A stretch of 31,938 nucleotides of DNA from Bacillota bacterium (GTDB lineage: Bacteria; Bacillota; Clostridia; Lachnospirales; Lachnospiraceae). The stretch's first letter is position 1; each line of letters begins with the position of its first letter. Below are positions 6,637 to 14,927 of the stretch, piece after piece. The notes under the pieces are model-generated. The model searched no databases, was not told the origin of the DNA, and was given only the letters and a program-made list of their open reading frames with translations. The DNA lies in assembly GCA_023424995.1 (NCBI GenBank), contig JAFADH010000377.1, positions 1-31,938 of the forward strand. Reading direction: 5' to 3'. Both the position numbers and the translations under genes were made by a program.

Positions 6637-9336
6637 ATGGAGGGTTATAAGTTTTTAGATGAAAAGGGAGTATTTATCTTAAAAAATCCGGAACTGACCA
6701 GTTATCTTTACTTTCCGATTGCCAATGAAAGCGGGGTCATGAGCTGTGTTACCCCTACTCTTGGCGGCGACAGCAAGACAGGGCAGAATACCTTCCTTCT
6801 GGCGCCGGTAAGCAGTGAGGATCTGCATAATAACAAATCCTCCCGTAATTTCTGGTGCAATATCGAAGGAAAAGGGATCTGGTCGGCAGCCGGCAGATCG
6901 TTATCCCAGGAAGCGGCATTGTTCTCAGGGGAGAAAGAAGAGACGGTGCTGGAAGCGGGTTTTATGTGGCATAAGCTCACACGAACTTCCAGGCGGCTTG
7001 GGATCCGGTCTGAAATCGTATCATTTGTTCCCCATACACAGGATCAGGTGGAGCTGATGGTGGTTACCTTAAGGAACTGCGGGGATGAGACGCTGAGGGT
7101 CACGCCTACGGCTGCCATACCGCTCTATGGACGCTCTGCAGATAATGTGAGGGATCACCGCAATGTTACTTCCCTGCTTCACAGAGCCGTGACCACGGAA
7201 TATGGTGTGGTATTGAACCCGACACTGACTTTTGATGAGAGGGGTCATCATAAGAACAAGGTGGTATATGGGGTATTCGGAAGTTCTGCGGAGCAGGAGG
7301 CCCCGGTGGGATTCTATCCCAAGGTAGAGGATTTTATAGGTGAAGGAGGCTCCTTCGAGCATCCGTATGCCGTCATAGCCGATTTAAAACCTGTCGGTCC
7401 CGGATTCACGACAGCCGGATATGAGACTATGGGAGGCATCCGTTTCAGAGAAATCACCCTGGCTCCGGAGTCGGAAAAGACCTATGTTATCGTTATGGGG
7501 TACGGTGACTCCGAGGCGGAGCTTAAGCAGCAGGCGCATAAGTACTTATCCGGCAAAGCCGGACTGGAAGCATTGGAAGCTGTGAAAGCTTACTGGGGAG
7601 AGAAAGTGAACGTAGCTTATAAAACCGGTTCCGGGGATTTTGATGCCTGGATGCGGTGGGTGAATTTCCAGCCCATGCTGAGAAGGATCTACGGCTGCTC
7701 CTTCCTTCCGCACCATGATTACGGCAGGGGCGGACGCGGCTGGAGAGACCTGTGGCAGGACCTTCTGGCTCTTCTTATGATGAATCCCGAAGGAGTCCGG
7801 GATATGCTGATCAGCAACTTCGGCGGTGTCCGTATGGATGGAACGAATGCCACCATAATCGGTGCGGGACAGGGTGAGTTCATCGCCGACAGGAACAATA
7901 TCACCCGAGTGTGGATGGATCATGGAGTATGGCCCTTCCTGACAACGAAGCTTTATATTGAGCAGAGCGGGGACTATAATATCCTTCTGAAGGAGAATTA
8001 TTATTTTAAGGATCCTCAGGCAGTCAGAGGACAGGAGAAGGATATCCTGTGGAAACCGGAGCAGGGCAGTCATATGAGGACCGCCGCCGGAGAAGAGTAT
8101 CTTGGTTCCGTCCTGGAGCATATATTAATCGAGCATCTTACCGCTTTTTATGATGTTGGGGAGCATAATCATATACGTTTGAGAGGTGCCGATTGGAACG
8201 ATGCTCTGGATATGGCAAAAGACCGAGGGGAAAGCGTGGCATTTACCGCTATGTACGGAGGCAACCTTGAGCAGATGGCTCAGCTGATTCTGCAGCTGGA
8301 GAAGAAGGGCGTAACAAGGCTGTCCTTCTTCCGGGAGATCCTGCCCCTGCTGAAGGAGGATACCGGCTTGTATGAGTGTGTGGAAGAGAAGCAGAAGCTT
8401 CTTCATGAGTATTGTGATACCTGCCGTCATACCATCAGCGGAGAGCGTATCCATATGGACGCACGGGAGCTTGCCGGGAATCTGATGAGCAAGGCGGCCT
8501 GGATCAAAAACCACATCCGCGGCACGGAATGGCTCACTGATAAGGAGGGGCATTCCTGGTATAACAGCTATTATGATAATCATGGAAGGGCAGTGGAAGG
8601 CGACCACGAGAATGGCGTACGGATGATGCTGACCGGACAGGTATTTGCCATGATGTCACAGACGGCTACGGCGGAACAGGCAAGAGAAATCATACGGACG
8701 GCGGATGCTTATCTTTATGATGCCTCCGTCGGCGGATACAGGCTGAATACCGATTTCCGCGAAGTAAAGGACGATCTGGGGAGAATGTTCGGCTTCGCAT
8801 ACGGACATAAGGAAAATGGTGCCGTATTCGCCCACATGGCAGTCATGTATGCCAATGCCCTCTATCAGAACGGCTTTGCGAAAGAAGGCTACAAAGCGAT
8901 TGACAGTCTGTTCCGGCACTGCATTGATTTTGAAAAATGCAGGATTTATCCGGGAATACCGGAATATATCGGGGACAGCAAAAGAGGACTGTATCATTAC
9001 CTGACGGGTTCGGCCAGCTGGCTTCTTCTGACCGTATTGACAGAGATGTTCGGAGTAAGGGGGTGTCAGGGAGATCTTCTTCTGGAGCCCAAGCTCCTGC
9101 GCGAACAGTTTGATGCCTGCGGGCAGGCGCAGGTATGGCTGGTGTTCGCCGGCAAGAATCTGAATATCAGATATGTGAATGCTGCAGACAAGGAATACGG
9201 CGATTACCGGATCGGAGATATTTCGATTGACGGAAAAGCTTATGACCCTGCTAATCAAGGCAACCTGATTCCGAGAACTGATATTGAGCGGTTGGAGGAC
9301 TCCTCAGAACACATCATAAGGGTTGAATTAACCTAG
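6637..9336 (+). CDS. GH94 phosphorylase, probable laminaribiose phosphorylase
   Basis: The 899-aa cytoplasmic protein should phosphorolyse a beta-glucoside disaccharide or short oligosaccharide to glucose 1-phosphate and a shorter sugar. It begins in the GH94 manner (YKFLDEKGVFIL...SYLYFPIANE) and has the N-terminal beta-sandwich. The catalytic barrel carries GRGWRDLWQDLLALL, the DGTNATIIG loop and RGADWNDALD, whose second Asp (Asp522) is the expected general acid. C-terminal motifs include GVRMMLTGQVFAMM and GSASWL. The length fits laminaribiose phosphorylases better than cellobiose phosphorylases (inference from memory of the families). An in-frame GTG at 6604 has no ribosome-binding site; ATG 6637 follows a weak GGGG and matches the family start. 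It sits between GH16 and cupin, apparently in one transcript. Cellobiose or another beta-glucobiose remains possible. Confidence 0.88.
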   Translation: MEGYKFLDEKGVFILKNPELTSYLYFPIANESGVMSCVTPTLGGDSKTGQNTFLLAPVSSEDLHNNKSSRNFWCNIEGKGIWSAAGRSLSQEAALFSGEKEETVLEAGFMWHKLTRTSRRLGIRSEIVSFVPHTQDQVELMVVTLRNCGDETLRVTPTAAIPLYGRSADNVRDHRNVTSLLHRAVTTEYGVVLNPTLTFDERGHHKNKVVYGVFGSSAEQEAPVGFYPKVEDFIGEGGSFEHPYAVIADLKPVGPGFTTAGYETMGGIRFREITLAPESEKTYVIVMGYGDSEAELKQQAHKYLSGKAGLEALEAVKAYWGEKVNVAYKTGSGDFDAWMRWVNFQPMLRRIYGCSFLPHHDYGRGGRGWRDLWQDLLALLMMNPEGVRDMLISNFGGVRMDGTNATIIGAGQGEFIADRNNITRVWMDHGVWPFLTTKLYIEQSGDYNILLKENYYFKDPQAVRGQEKDILWKPEQGSHMRTAAGEEYLGSVLEHILIEHLTAFYDVGEHNHIRLRGADWNDALDMAKDRGESVAFTAMYGGNLEQMAQLILQLEKKGVTRLSFFREILPLLKEDTGLYECVEEKQKLLHEYCDTCRHTISGERIHMDARELAGNLMSKAAWIKNHIRGTEWLTDKEGHSWYNSYYDNHGRAVEGDHENGVRMMLTGQVFAMMSQTATAEQAREIIRTADAYLYDASVGGYRLNTDFREVKDDLGRMFGFAYGHKENGAVFAHMAVMYANALYQNGFAKEGYKAIDSLFRHCIDFEKCRIYPGIPEYIGDSKRGLYHYLTGSASWLLLTVLTEMFGVRGCQGDLLLEPKLLREQFDACGQAQVWLVFAGKNLNIRYVNAADKEYGDYRIGDISIDGKAYDPANQGNLIPRTDIERLEDSSEHIIRVELT

Positions 9337-9353
9337 ACAGAAAGGCCAGTCAT

Positions 9354-9770
9354 ATGAACAAGGAATATATTGAAGTATCAACCTATACCGGCGAAGGATA
9401 CCGTCCTGTTGTGGATTTTGACACCTGGAGGGTGGCAGTGCTGCGGTACATCGATGAGCTTGAGATACAAAACCTTAAAACCATGCAAAAGCACAATGAG
9501 ACGGATGAAGTATTCGTTCTGCTCAGCGGCAATTGTACCTTGTTCTCCGGAGGGAAAGGCGAAAGCATCCGGGAAATTGACGCAGTAGCCATGAAGCCCT
9601 ACCAGCTTTATAATGTGAAGCGGGGGACCTGGCATACCCATACTCTGGATAAGGATGCCATGGTGCTTATTATTGAGAACAGGAATACCTCGGATGAGAA
9701 TTCACCGAAACTGACCCTGTCGGAACAGCAGGTCGGGGAACTGAGAAGTATTTTCTTGCGGAAGCCATAA
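9354..9770 (+). CDS. Small cupin-fold protein
   Basis: This 138-aa protein has a single cupin-like beta-barrel. Residues His47-x-Glu49 and Glu52 followed six residues later by Gly59 fit the first cupin motif, and Trp93-His94-Thr-His96 fits the second; these could hold a metal. No signal peptide is seen. It starts 17 nt after the GH94 stop behind an AAAGG site, so it should be co-transcribed and may act on the same sugar or sugar phosphate, for example as an isomerase, epimerase or sensor. I do not recognise a characterised orthologue, and the function is not assigned. Confidence 0.75.
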   Translation: MNKEYIEVSTYTGEGYRPVVDFDTWRVAVLRYIDELEIQNLKTMQKHNETDEVFVLLSGNCTLFSGGKGESIREIDAVAMKPYQLYNVKRGTWHTHTLDKDAMVLIIENRNTSDENSPKLTLSEQQVGELRSIFLRKP

Positions 9771-9781
9771 CAGATATTAAG

Positions 9782-9840
9782 ATAAAGTGCTGCATAGGAC
9801 ATGGAGTTAAAACCATGAATCATGGAGCACTTTATTATAA
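9782..9840 (+). terminator. Probable intrinsic terminator after the first gene cluster
   Basis: ATAAAGTGCT (9782-9791) and AGCACTTTAT (9826-9835) form a perfect 10-bp stem. An inner ATGG...CCAT pairing is also possible. The 3' side is T-rich but interrupted (TTTATTATAATAG). The position right after the cupin gene and before the second control region supports termination. Confidence 0.5.
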
Positions 9841-9922
9841 TAGAATTCTTTGTTAAATATGTAGCAGGATTATGGGAATGCCGAAAATGTTAGTTGTGAA
9901 ATATTACTTTTGGACAGGCAGG

Positions 9923-9938
9923 TAAAAACGTTTCTAAT
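9923..9938. promoter_or_regulatory. LacI/CcpA-type operator candidate (site B)
   Basis: The sequence TAAAAACGTTTCTAAT shares the core AAAACGTTTC with sites A and C. Its CG (9929-9930) is 176 bp before the -35 box of P2, the same distance as site A to P1. It may pair with a promoter-proximal site by looping. Confidence 0.5.
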
Positions 9939-10087
9939 TAAAAAATGCTGTAAATATGAAAGAAATAGAAAGTACAAATTAGAAATGCCGTAAAATCAAA
10001 CTTCAAATTATTAAAACACACAATAAATAAGATATATATAAAACAAAAATGTATAATATGTATAATAAAAATCAAATAAAAACAAAA

Positions 10088-10101
10088 TAAAAATGTTTTT
10101 A
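10088..10101. promoter_or_regulatory. Near-palindrome TAAAAATGTTTTTA beside P2
   Basis: These 14 bp are identical to 314-327 and end three bases before the -35 box of P2. They may be a weak operator or an UP element. Conservation in both control regions, within otherwise diverged A/T-rich DNA, suggests selection. Confidence 0.4.
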
Positions 10102-10104
10102 TTC

Positions 10105-10133
10105 TTGAAAACGTTTCAATATAGTAATATAAT
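10105..10133 (+). promoter_or_regulatory. Sigma-A promoter P2 with embedded operator
   Basis: The -35 box TTGAAA (10105-10110) and the -10 box TATAAT (10128-10133) have an ideal 17-bp spacer. Operator candidate C, TTGAAAACGTTTCAAT (10105-10120), covers the -35 box and half of the spacer, so a bound LacI/CcpA protein would block RNA polymerase. Site C matches the cre consensus at all but one constrained position, so CcpA is a candidate besides the two local LacI proteins. Transcription would start near 10140. Confidence 0.8.
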
Positions 10134-10154
10134 GAGTTTGTAGGAAATCTACAT

Positions 10155-10183
10155 CATCAACGGGCGGATCATACCCGCTGATG
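10155..10183 (+). promoter_or_regulatory. Leader hairpin upstream of the binding-protein gene
   Basis: CATCAACGGG (10155-10164) pairs with CCCGCTGATG (10174-10183) with one mismatch and a 9-nt loop. It lies in the predicted 5' leader about 15 nt after the likely start of transcription. It has no T-run, so mRNA stabilisation is more likely than termination. Confidence 0.4.
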
Positions 10184-10213
10184 GTATCGTTAATAATTAG
10201 GAGGGTTATGAGT

Positions 10214-11842
10214 ATGAAAAAAACGAAGGTATTAGTAGTATGTATACTTCTCGTTGGCATGATCGCGTCGTTATTGACCGGCTGCGGTAAGAAGTATGAA
10301 GCATTGGATTCCGGAATCTCCGGAGAAATCGATGTTATGGTTTGGTCAGGCTCCGGTGCTTATCTGGAGGATGTCGGGCACCAGAACTGGACGGCAGCGG
10401 ATTTAACAGGACAGAATGAAGCTGCGATCTACGCATTGGCAAAGGAATTTAATAAAACATATTCGAATGTCAAGATTAATGTATTTGCTAAGGTCGGCGG
10501 TCCTCATGATAATGAGACTCCCTGGGCGCAGGAGCTGGAGAATTTTAAGGCTACCTACGGCAAATACCCGGATGTATACGCATCAACGGATCTTCCCGGC
10601 GATGTAGCTAAGGGCATGGTTGCGGACTTGTCCGTATTCAAGGATGATCCCATTTACCAATCCTTTAATAAATCCATTATGAACATGATGAATTATTATG
10701 GATTCCAGGCCGGCCTTCCTCAGTACATTCTTCCTTGGGGCGTGTTTGTCAACAAGGAATTGGCTGAGACGAATAATATCGATATTCCTCCGGTGGATTG
10801 GAATATTGATGAATATACCGTATTCGCAACCTCCGGCGATAATAAGAATTTCTGGGGAGCTATGGATATCCCCATGAGCTTTATTAACACAGGTACCAAG
10901 GACATCAACTACTCCCTGGCCAACTACAGCGGGGAAGGGGACCATGTGAATCTGACCTCCGAGGCAGTGGCAGCTATGCTTGAATATGTGCCGAAGTGGG
11001 CAAGAGGCGCTATCTGGACACAGAATGACGTGGGCGGAGTTCCTACCGAAGTGATGGAGGCCAATGGCTGGTGGAGCTATAACTTCTTTATTAATAATTA
11101 TATTCTGACGAATGACGGCGATCCCTGGATGATGGGTGATGCCGCGAACCCTACGCCGGGACATTGGGGAACAGTTAAGTCCAACGACTGGGATATCTAT
11201 CCGAGACCCAGCACGGAGTACCAGGAGAATACCGTAGGCATCGTTCTTGATCCTATGGCGATCCACAATTATGCAATGGACGACGGCAATCCGGAATGGA
11301 GTGACGCAGAAAAGCAGCAATTAAAGCTGGCTTACACCTTTGGAGCTTTCTGGGCAGGCAGCACGGAAGGAATGAAGGCAAGAGCCGAGACGATGTTCAC
11401 GGATCAGGGCGTAGAGAAGACCTGTCTCAATGACTCCTTCCCGTTAGTAACCGGTGATGAATTTGATAAGCAGATGGAAATCTGGTATACCACCCTGACA
11501 CACCAGCGTTTTGCTGATAAGGATAAGATGCCCGGCTTCCAGAAGGTGCTTGAGCTTTGGGAGAAGGGTCAGTTCTGGGATATCTCCGATAAGTCATATA
11601 CGTATTTCATCCAGGAAGACGGAGCTCAGAAGGCAGCATTGTATGAGTGGCTGAATATCTACAATGTAGAGATATCAGGTGCATTAAGAACCGATCCTAA
11701 CTGGCTTGACCAGGTAAAATCAAAGATTCCCGATTGGAACAGTGTAATCAATCAAAGATTTGTATTAGCTGATCAGCAGTTAAGAGACGGCTTGAAGGAA
11801 TTCTACGGCTTCACTGACGACAGCTTCAAGGAAGAAAAATAA
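10214..11842 (+). CDS. ABC solute-binding lipoprotein (carbohydrate family 1)
   Basis: The 542-aa protein is the receptor that delivers sugars to a MalFG-type importer. The signal peptide ends in the lipobox LLTGC with Cys24 as the lipidated residue. The mature part starts with a binding-protein fold (IDVMVWSG, then AIYALAKEFNKTYSNVKINV) and contains YPDVYAS and LPQYILPWGVFVNKEL, typical of family-1 receptors. Two earlier in-frame ATG codons (10181, 10208) are unlikely starts, because AGGAGGG at 10199-10205 is correctly spaced only for 10214. It is the first gene after P2. Many aromatic residues fit an oligosaccharide ligand. The likely ligand is laminari-oligosaccharides (inference). Confidence 0.9.
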   Translation: MKKTKVLVVCILLVGMIASLLTGCGKKYEALDSGISGEIDVMVWSGSGAYLEDVGHQNWTAADLTGQNEAAIYALAKEFNKTYSNVKINVFAKVGGPHDNETPWAQELENFKATYGKYPDVYASTDLPGDVAKGMVADLSVFKDDPIYQSFNKSIMNMMNYYGFQAGLPQYILPWGVFVNKELAETNNIDIPPVDWNIDEYTVFATSGDNKNFWGAMDIPMSFINTGTKDINYSLANYSGEGDHVNLTSEAVAAMLEYVPKWARGAIWTQNDVGGVPTEVMEANGWWSYNFFINNYILTNDGDPWMMGDAANPTPGHWGTVKSNDWDIYPRPSTEYQENTVGIVLDPMAIHNYAMDDGNPEWSDAEKQQLKLAYTFGAFWAGSTEGMKARAETMFTDQGVEKTCLNDSFPLVTGDEFDKQMEIWYTTLTHQRFADKDKMPGFQKVLELWEKGQFWDISDKSYTYFIQEDGAQKAALYEWLNIYNVEISGALRTDPNWLDQVKSKIPDWNSVINQRFVLADQQLRDGLKEFYGFTDDSFKEEK

Positions 11843-11896
11843 TACTATAACAGCCGGTTGGAATATCTGTAATACAGGTTAATATACCGGGATACG

Positions 11897-11938
11897 GGGT
11901 TGTCGCAATAATGTGATCGTCATATTTTGCGGCAACCC
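11897..11938 (+). promoter_or_regulatory. Intercistronic stem-loop after the binding-protein gene
   Basis: GGGTTGTCGCAA (11897-11908) pairs with TTGCGGCAACCC (11927-11938) over 12 bp with one G-U pair. No T-run follows. Such a structure after a receptor gene often protects the upstream mRNA and allows more receptor than permease (inference). Confidence 0.55.
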
Positions 11939-11963
11939 TAATAAATAAGGGGAGATAGCTACA

Positions 11964-14927
11964 GTGAAAAGAAAAGCCATATTATCCTTAAGTTTCATAA
12001 GCCTGGCTGCTGTTGTAATACTGGCATATGTTTTTATTTTTAGCAGGAATTCAGAGTATATATCGGATATGGATGAGAAAGAGGTAGCCGCTGCCTATGA
12101 CTTACTGACTAATTCCCTGCGAACACGTGAGATCCGCTATATTGATTTTATGGATACGGGAACTTACGAATACGGGAAATCGGATTATCAGGCGGCACCG
12201 GAGACGGGGACAGTGACTGAGGGCTATGACGGAACCGCATTGACCGTGGATTACGGTCAGTCCGTACTTTATAATATAGAAGTGACCGAGCCCGGACTAT
12301 ATTATCTTGCCCTGGATTATAAGCCAATGGAAAAGTCTCTGGCAGAATTTAATGTGGACATTAAGATTAATGATACACAACCCTATGAAGAGATGAAAAA
12401 TATTGTGCTGCCCTTATACTGGTCGGATGAGACGAAGGATTACCCTACGGACCGGTACGGGGATGAGACAGCACCTTATCAATATAATAAGGATATCTGG
12501 AGTACGGTGCATTTTTATAATAATACCTATAATACTTCCGATCCGCTTTTATTTCTTTTTGAAGAAGGCAGCAATATTGTGAAGATAACCAATATCTCGG
12601 GAGACGGTCTCGGGCTGGGGACACTGACCCTGGAAGCGCCGGTATTTGATACTCCTTCCTATGCGCAGTACAGGGAAAGTCATTCCGGCGAATTGGTAAA
12701 TGACCTGATAACGGTGAACTCCATCGATTATATCGAAAAGAATTCCACCCAGGTCATCTATTCCAGTGAGAACAATCCTGCTCTGGTGCCCCATGACAGT
12801 GAATATAAGCTGCTGAACGCCCTGACCTGGAATGAAGCAGGCATTGAGGTCACCTATGAACTTGATGTTCCCCGGGACGGGTTATATCAGATTGCCTTTC
12901 ATTACCGTAATAATAAGGAAGAATTCGACGTATTTGAAACCATAAGGCTGGATGGAGTGATTCCCTTTCAGGAATTGCAGAATTACCCCTTCCCTTCCAC
13001 CGGAAGCAGCTGGGCGAATGAAACCTTAAGCGATTCCCAGGGTACGCCGTATGAGATTTATCTGACGAAGGGGATCCATACCCTGTCCCTTCGGGGCGAA
13101 CAGGAACCCATCGTGAAGGCCTGGCATTATGCAAGGCTGATCTCGGAGCATGTGACCCAGTTCGATATGGATATCAAGAAAATAACAGGCGCTGCCCAGG
13201 ATAAGGAGCGTACCTGGCAGATGACCAGATACATTCCGGAGATACCGGATTATCTGAAAGCATATAAGACCTTGATCGATTATATCAAGTATTCCCTTCA
13301 GAATAATACGCCCAATGGCATCAACTCCGCCATACTGTCCGAGCTTGACAAGGCAGTGGCCTTTCTTGTGGAGATGGAGGAATATCCGGATGAGATTGCC
13401 TTATATAGAACAAACCTGACCTCCGCGAGAGATAATTCCGTATTAAAATCCATGAGTACCTTTACCTCGGAGATCATCACCCAGGAATTCTCCCTGGACC
13501 GTATCTATCTCTACGGCAACCGGGAGCTTCCGAGAGAGAAGGCGACCATATTCCGGGCACTGGGGAATAGCCTGCAGAGTCTGCTGTACTCCTTTACTTC
13601 GGATAAATTCAAGCTGGATAAGGAAGAAGATGCGGTGAATATCTGGGTGAACCGGGCTGCCACCCATGTGGACCTTCTGCAGAAGATGGTAGATACCGAA
13701 TTTACACCGGAGACAGGAATCAAGGTCAAGATATCCATTATGCCCGATGCGAATAAGCTTACACTGGCTACGGCGGCGGATGAATCCCCGGATATAGCAC
13801 TGGGGCTGGGCTCCTTTATTCCATTTGAGCTGGCAAGCCGGGGCGCGCTGTATGATATGACACAGTTCGAAGATTTCTGGCAGATCCAAAGCCGTTTTGT
13901 GCCCGGCAGCAGCGTATCATTTATCTATAATGAAGGTATGTATGCAGTCCCGGAGACCCTGAATTTCAGTTCGCTGATCTATCGGACCGACATATTTGAG
14001 AGCCTTGGACTGGACCCCCCGGATACCTGGGATGATGTCAAGAATATTCTGCCTACCCTGCAGCGGTACGGTATGAATTTCTACCATAATATATCCTCCG
14101 GTGTGGGCTATAAGTGGTATTACCAGACCTCAGCCCTGATCTTCCAGAATAACGGCAGGCTGTATACGGATGACGGACTCCGTGCAGCCATAGACCAGCC
14201 CAACGCAGTAAAGGGCGTCCAGGCATTAGGAGATCTGTTCATCGCATATTCCCTGCCGAAGGAGGTGATCTCCTTCTTTAACTCCTTCCGTTATTCTACT
14301 TTGCCGGTGGGACTGGTGGATATCAATGATTATATCCTGATTAAGAACGGTGCCACGGAGCTGGACGGCAAATGGGCACTCTCGGCGTATCCGGGAACCG
14401 TTCAGGAGGACGGCTCCATTGCCCGCTGGTACATCGTCAACGGCAATACGGCAGGCGTCATCTTCAAGGATTCCGGGAAGATAGAGGAATCCTGGGAATT
14501 TTTGAAGTGGTGGACCGATTATGAAACCCAGGTGAACTATACCTATACCTTGCGCTCTACCTACGGTAAAACCTTCGTATGGCTTCCCTCCAATATCGAT
14601 GCCATAGCCGATGCTCCTTTTGACCAGGCTGATAAACAGATGATATTGGAGCAGATCAAATGGCTCAGGGATGTTCCCAGAACACCGGGCCAATACCTGC
14701 TGGAACGTGATATGTCCGACATCTGGAACGAGATGGTGAATGAAGGGACCTCAGCCCAGGTGGCGATCGATGAGAAGGTGATCGGTATTAACCGGGAGAT
14801 CAGAAGAAAGATGAAGGAACTGGGGTTTTATGATGAAGAAGGGAACCTATTGAAGCCTTATGTAATTCATGACGTGGATTGGATTATAGAACAGACCGAA
14901 AAAGCAAAACAGGAGGGGACCAAATAG
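11964..14927 (+). CDS. Giant membrane-tethered solute-binding protein with two beta-sandwich regions
   Basis: The 987-aa protein starts at GTG behind AGGGGAG. Residues about 5-27 form a signal anchor without lipobox cysteine, so the protein should stay tethered outside the membrane. Two regions (about 60-225 and 255-400) read as carbohydrate-binding-module-like beta-sandwiches; each contains phrases such as VTEPGLYYLALDYK and VPRDGLYQIAFHYR. A helical stretch (about 400-550) follows. From about 555 to 960 there is a family-1 binding-protein fold (AVNIWVNRA, GIKVKISIM, DIALGLGSFIPFELASRGALYDM, YAVPETLNFSSLIYRTDIFESLGL, PDTWDDV). Ordinary receptors are near 400-550 aa, so about half of this protein is extra. 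The stop codon overlaps the GTG of the next permease by one base, so the pair is translationally coupled. The second receptor role is inferred. Confidence 0.83.
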   Translation: MKRKAILSLSFISLAAVVILAYVFIFSRNSEYISDMDEKEVAAAYDLLTNSLRTREIRYIDFMDTGTYEYGKSDYQAAPETGTVTEGYDGTALTVDYGQSVLYNIEVTEPGLYYLALDYKPMEKSLAEFNVDIKINDTQPYEEMKNIVLPLYWSDETKDYPTDRYGDETAPYQYNKDIWSTVHFYNNTYNTSDPLLFLFEEGSNIVKITNISGDGLGLGTLTLEAPVFDTPSYAQYRESHSGELVNDLITVNSIDYIEKNSTQVIYSSENNPALVPHDSEYKLLNALTWNEAGIEVTYELDVPRDGLYQIAFHYRNNKEEFDVFETIRLDGVIPFQELQNYPFPSTGSSWANETLSDSQGTPYEIYLTKGIHTLSLRGEQEPIVKAWHYARLISEHVTQFDMDIKKITGAAQDKERTWQMTRYIPEIPDYLKAYKTLIDYIKYSLQNNTPNGINSAILSELDKAVAFLVEMEEYPDEIALYRTNLTSARDNSVLKSMSTFTSEIITQEFSLDRIYLYGNRELPREKATIFRALGNSLQSLLYSFTSDKFKLDKEEDAVNIWVNRAATHVDLLQKMVDTEFTPETGIKVKISIMPDANKLTLATAADESPDIALGLGSFIPFELASRGALYDMTQFEDFWQIQSRFVPGSSVSFIYNEGMYAVPETLNFSSLIYRTDIFESLGLDPPDTWDDVKNILPTLQRYGMNFYHNISSGVGYKWYYQTSALIFQNNGRLYTDDGLRAAIDQPNAVKGVQALGDLFIAYSLPKEVISFFNSFRYSTLPVGLVDINDYILIKNGATELDGKWALSAYPGTVQEDGSIARWYIVNGNTAGVIFKDSGKIEESWEFLKWWTDYETQVNYTYTLRSTYGKTFVWLPSNIDAIADAPFDQADKQMILEQIKWLRDVPRTPGQYLLERDMSDIWNEMVNEGTSAQVAIDEKVIGINREIRRKMKELGFYDEEGNLLKPYVIHDVDWIIEQTEKAKQEGTK

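Larger units (their letters stand above)
9836..10213 (+). promoter_or_regulatory. A/T-rich control region of the transport operon
   Basis: No coding sequence is seen here. The region holds operator candidates at 9923-9938 and 10105-10120, the near-palindrome at 10088-10101, promoter P2, and a leader hairpin at 10155-10183. Its architecture parallels the control region at 67-443. Confidence 0.65.

Noticed and set aside
8656..9258. Minus-strand frame of 200 codons
   Set aside because: It is antisense to the GH94 gene, with no start site support and no protein-like pattern.
11897..11938. Intrinsic terminator after the first binding-protein gene
   Set aside because: The stem is strong but not followed by a T-run, and the next genes continue the same transport system; kept as a stabilising hairpin.
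14879..14926. Longer N-terminus for the first permease
   Set aside because: It would overlap the upstream gene by 49 bp and has no ribosome-binding site, while GTG 14927 has AGGAGGGG at good spacing.
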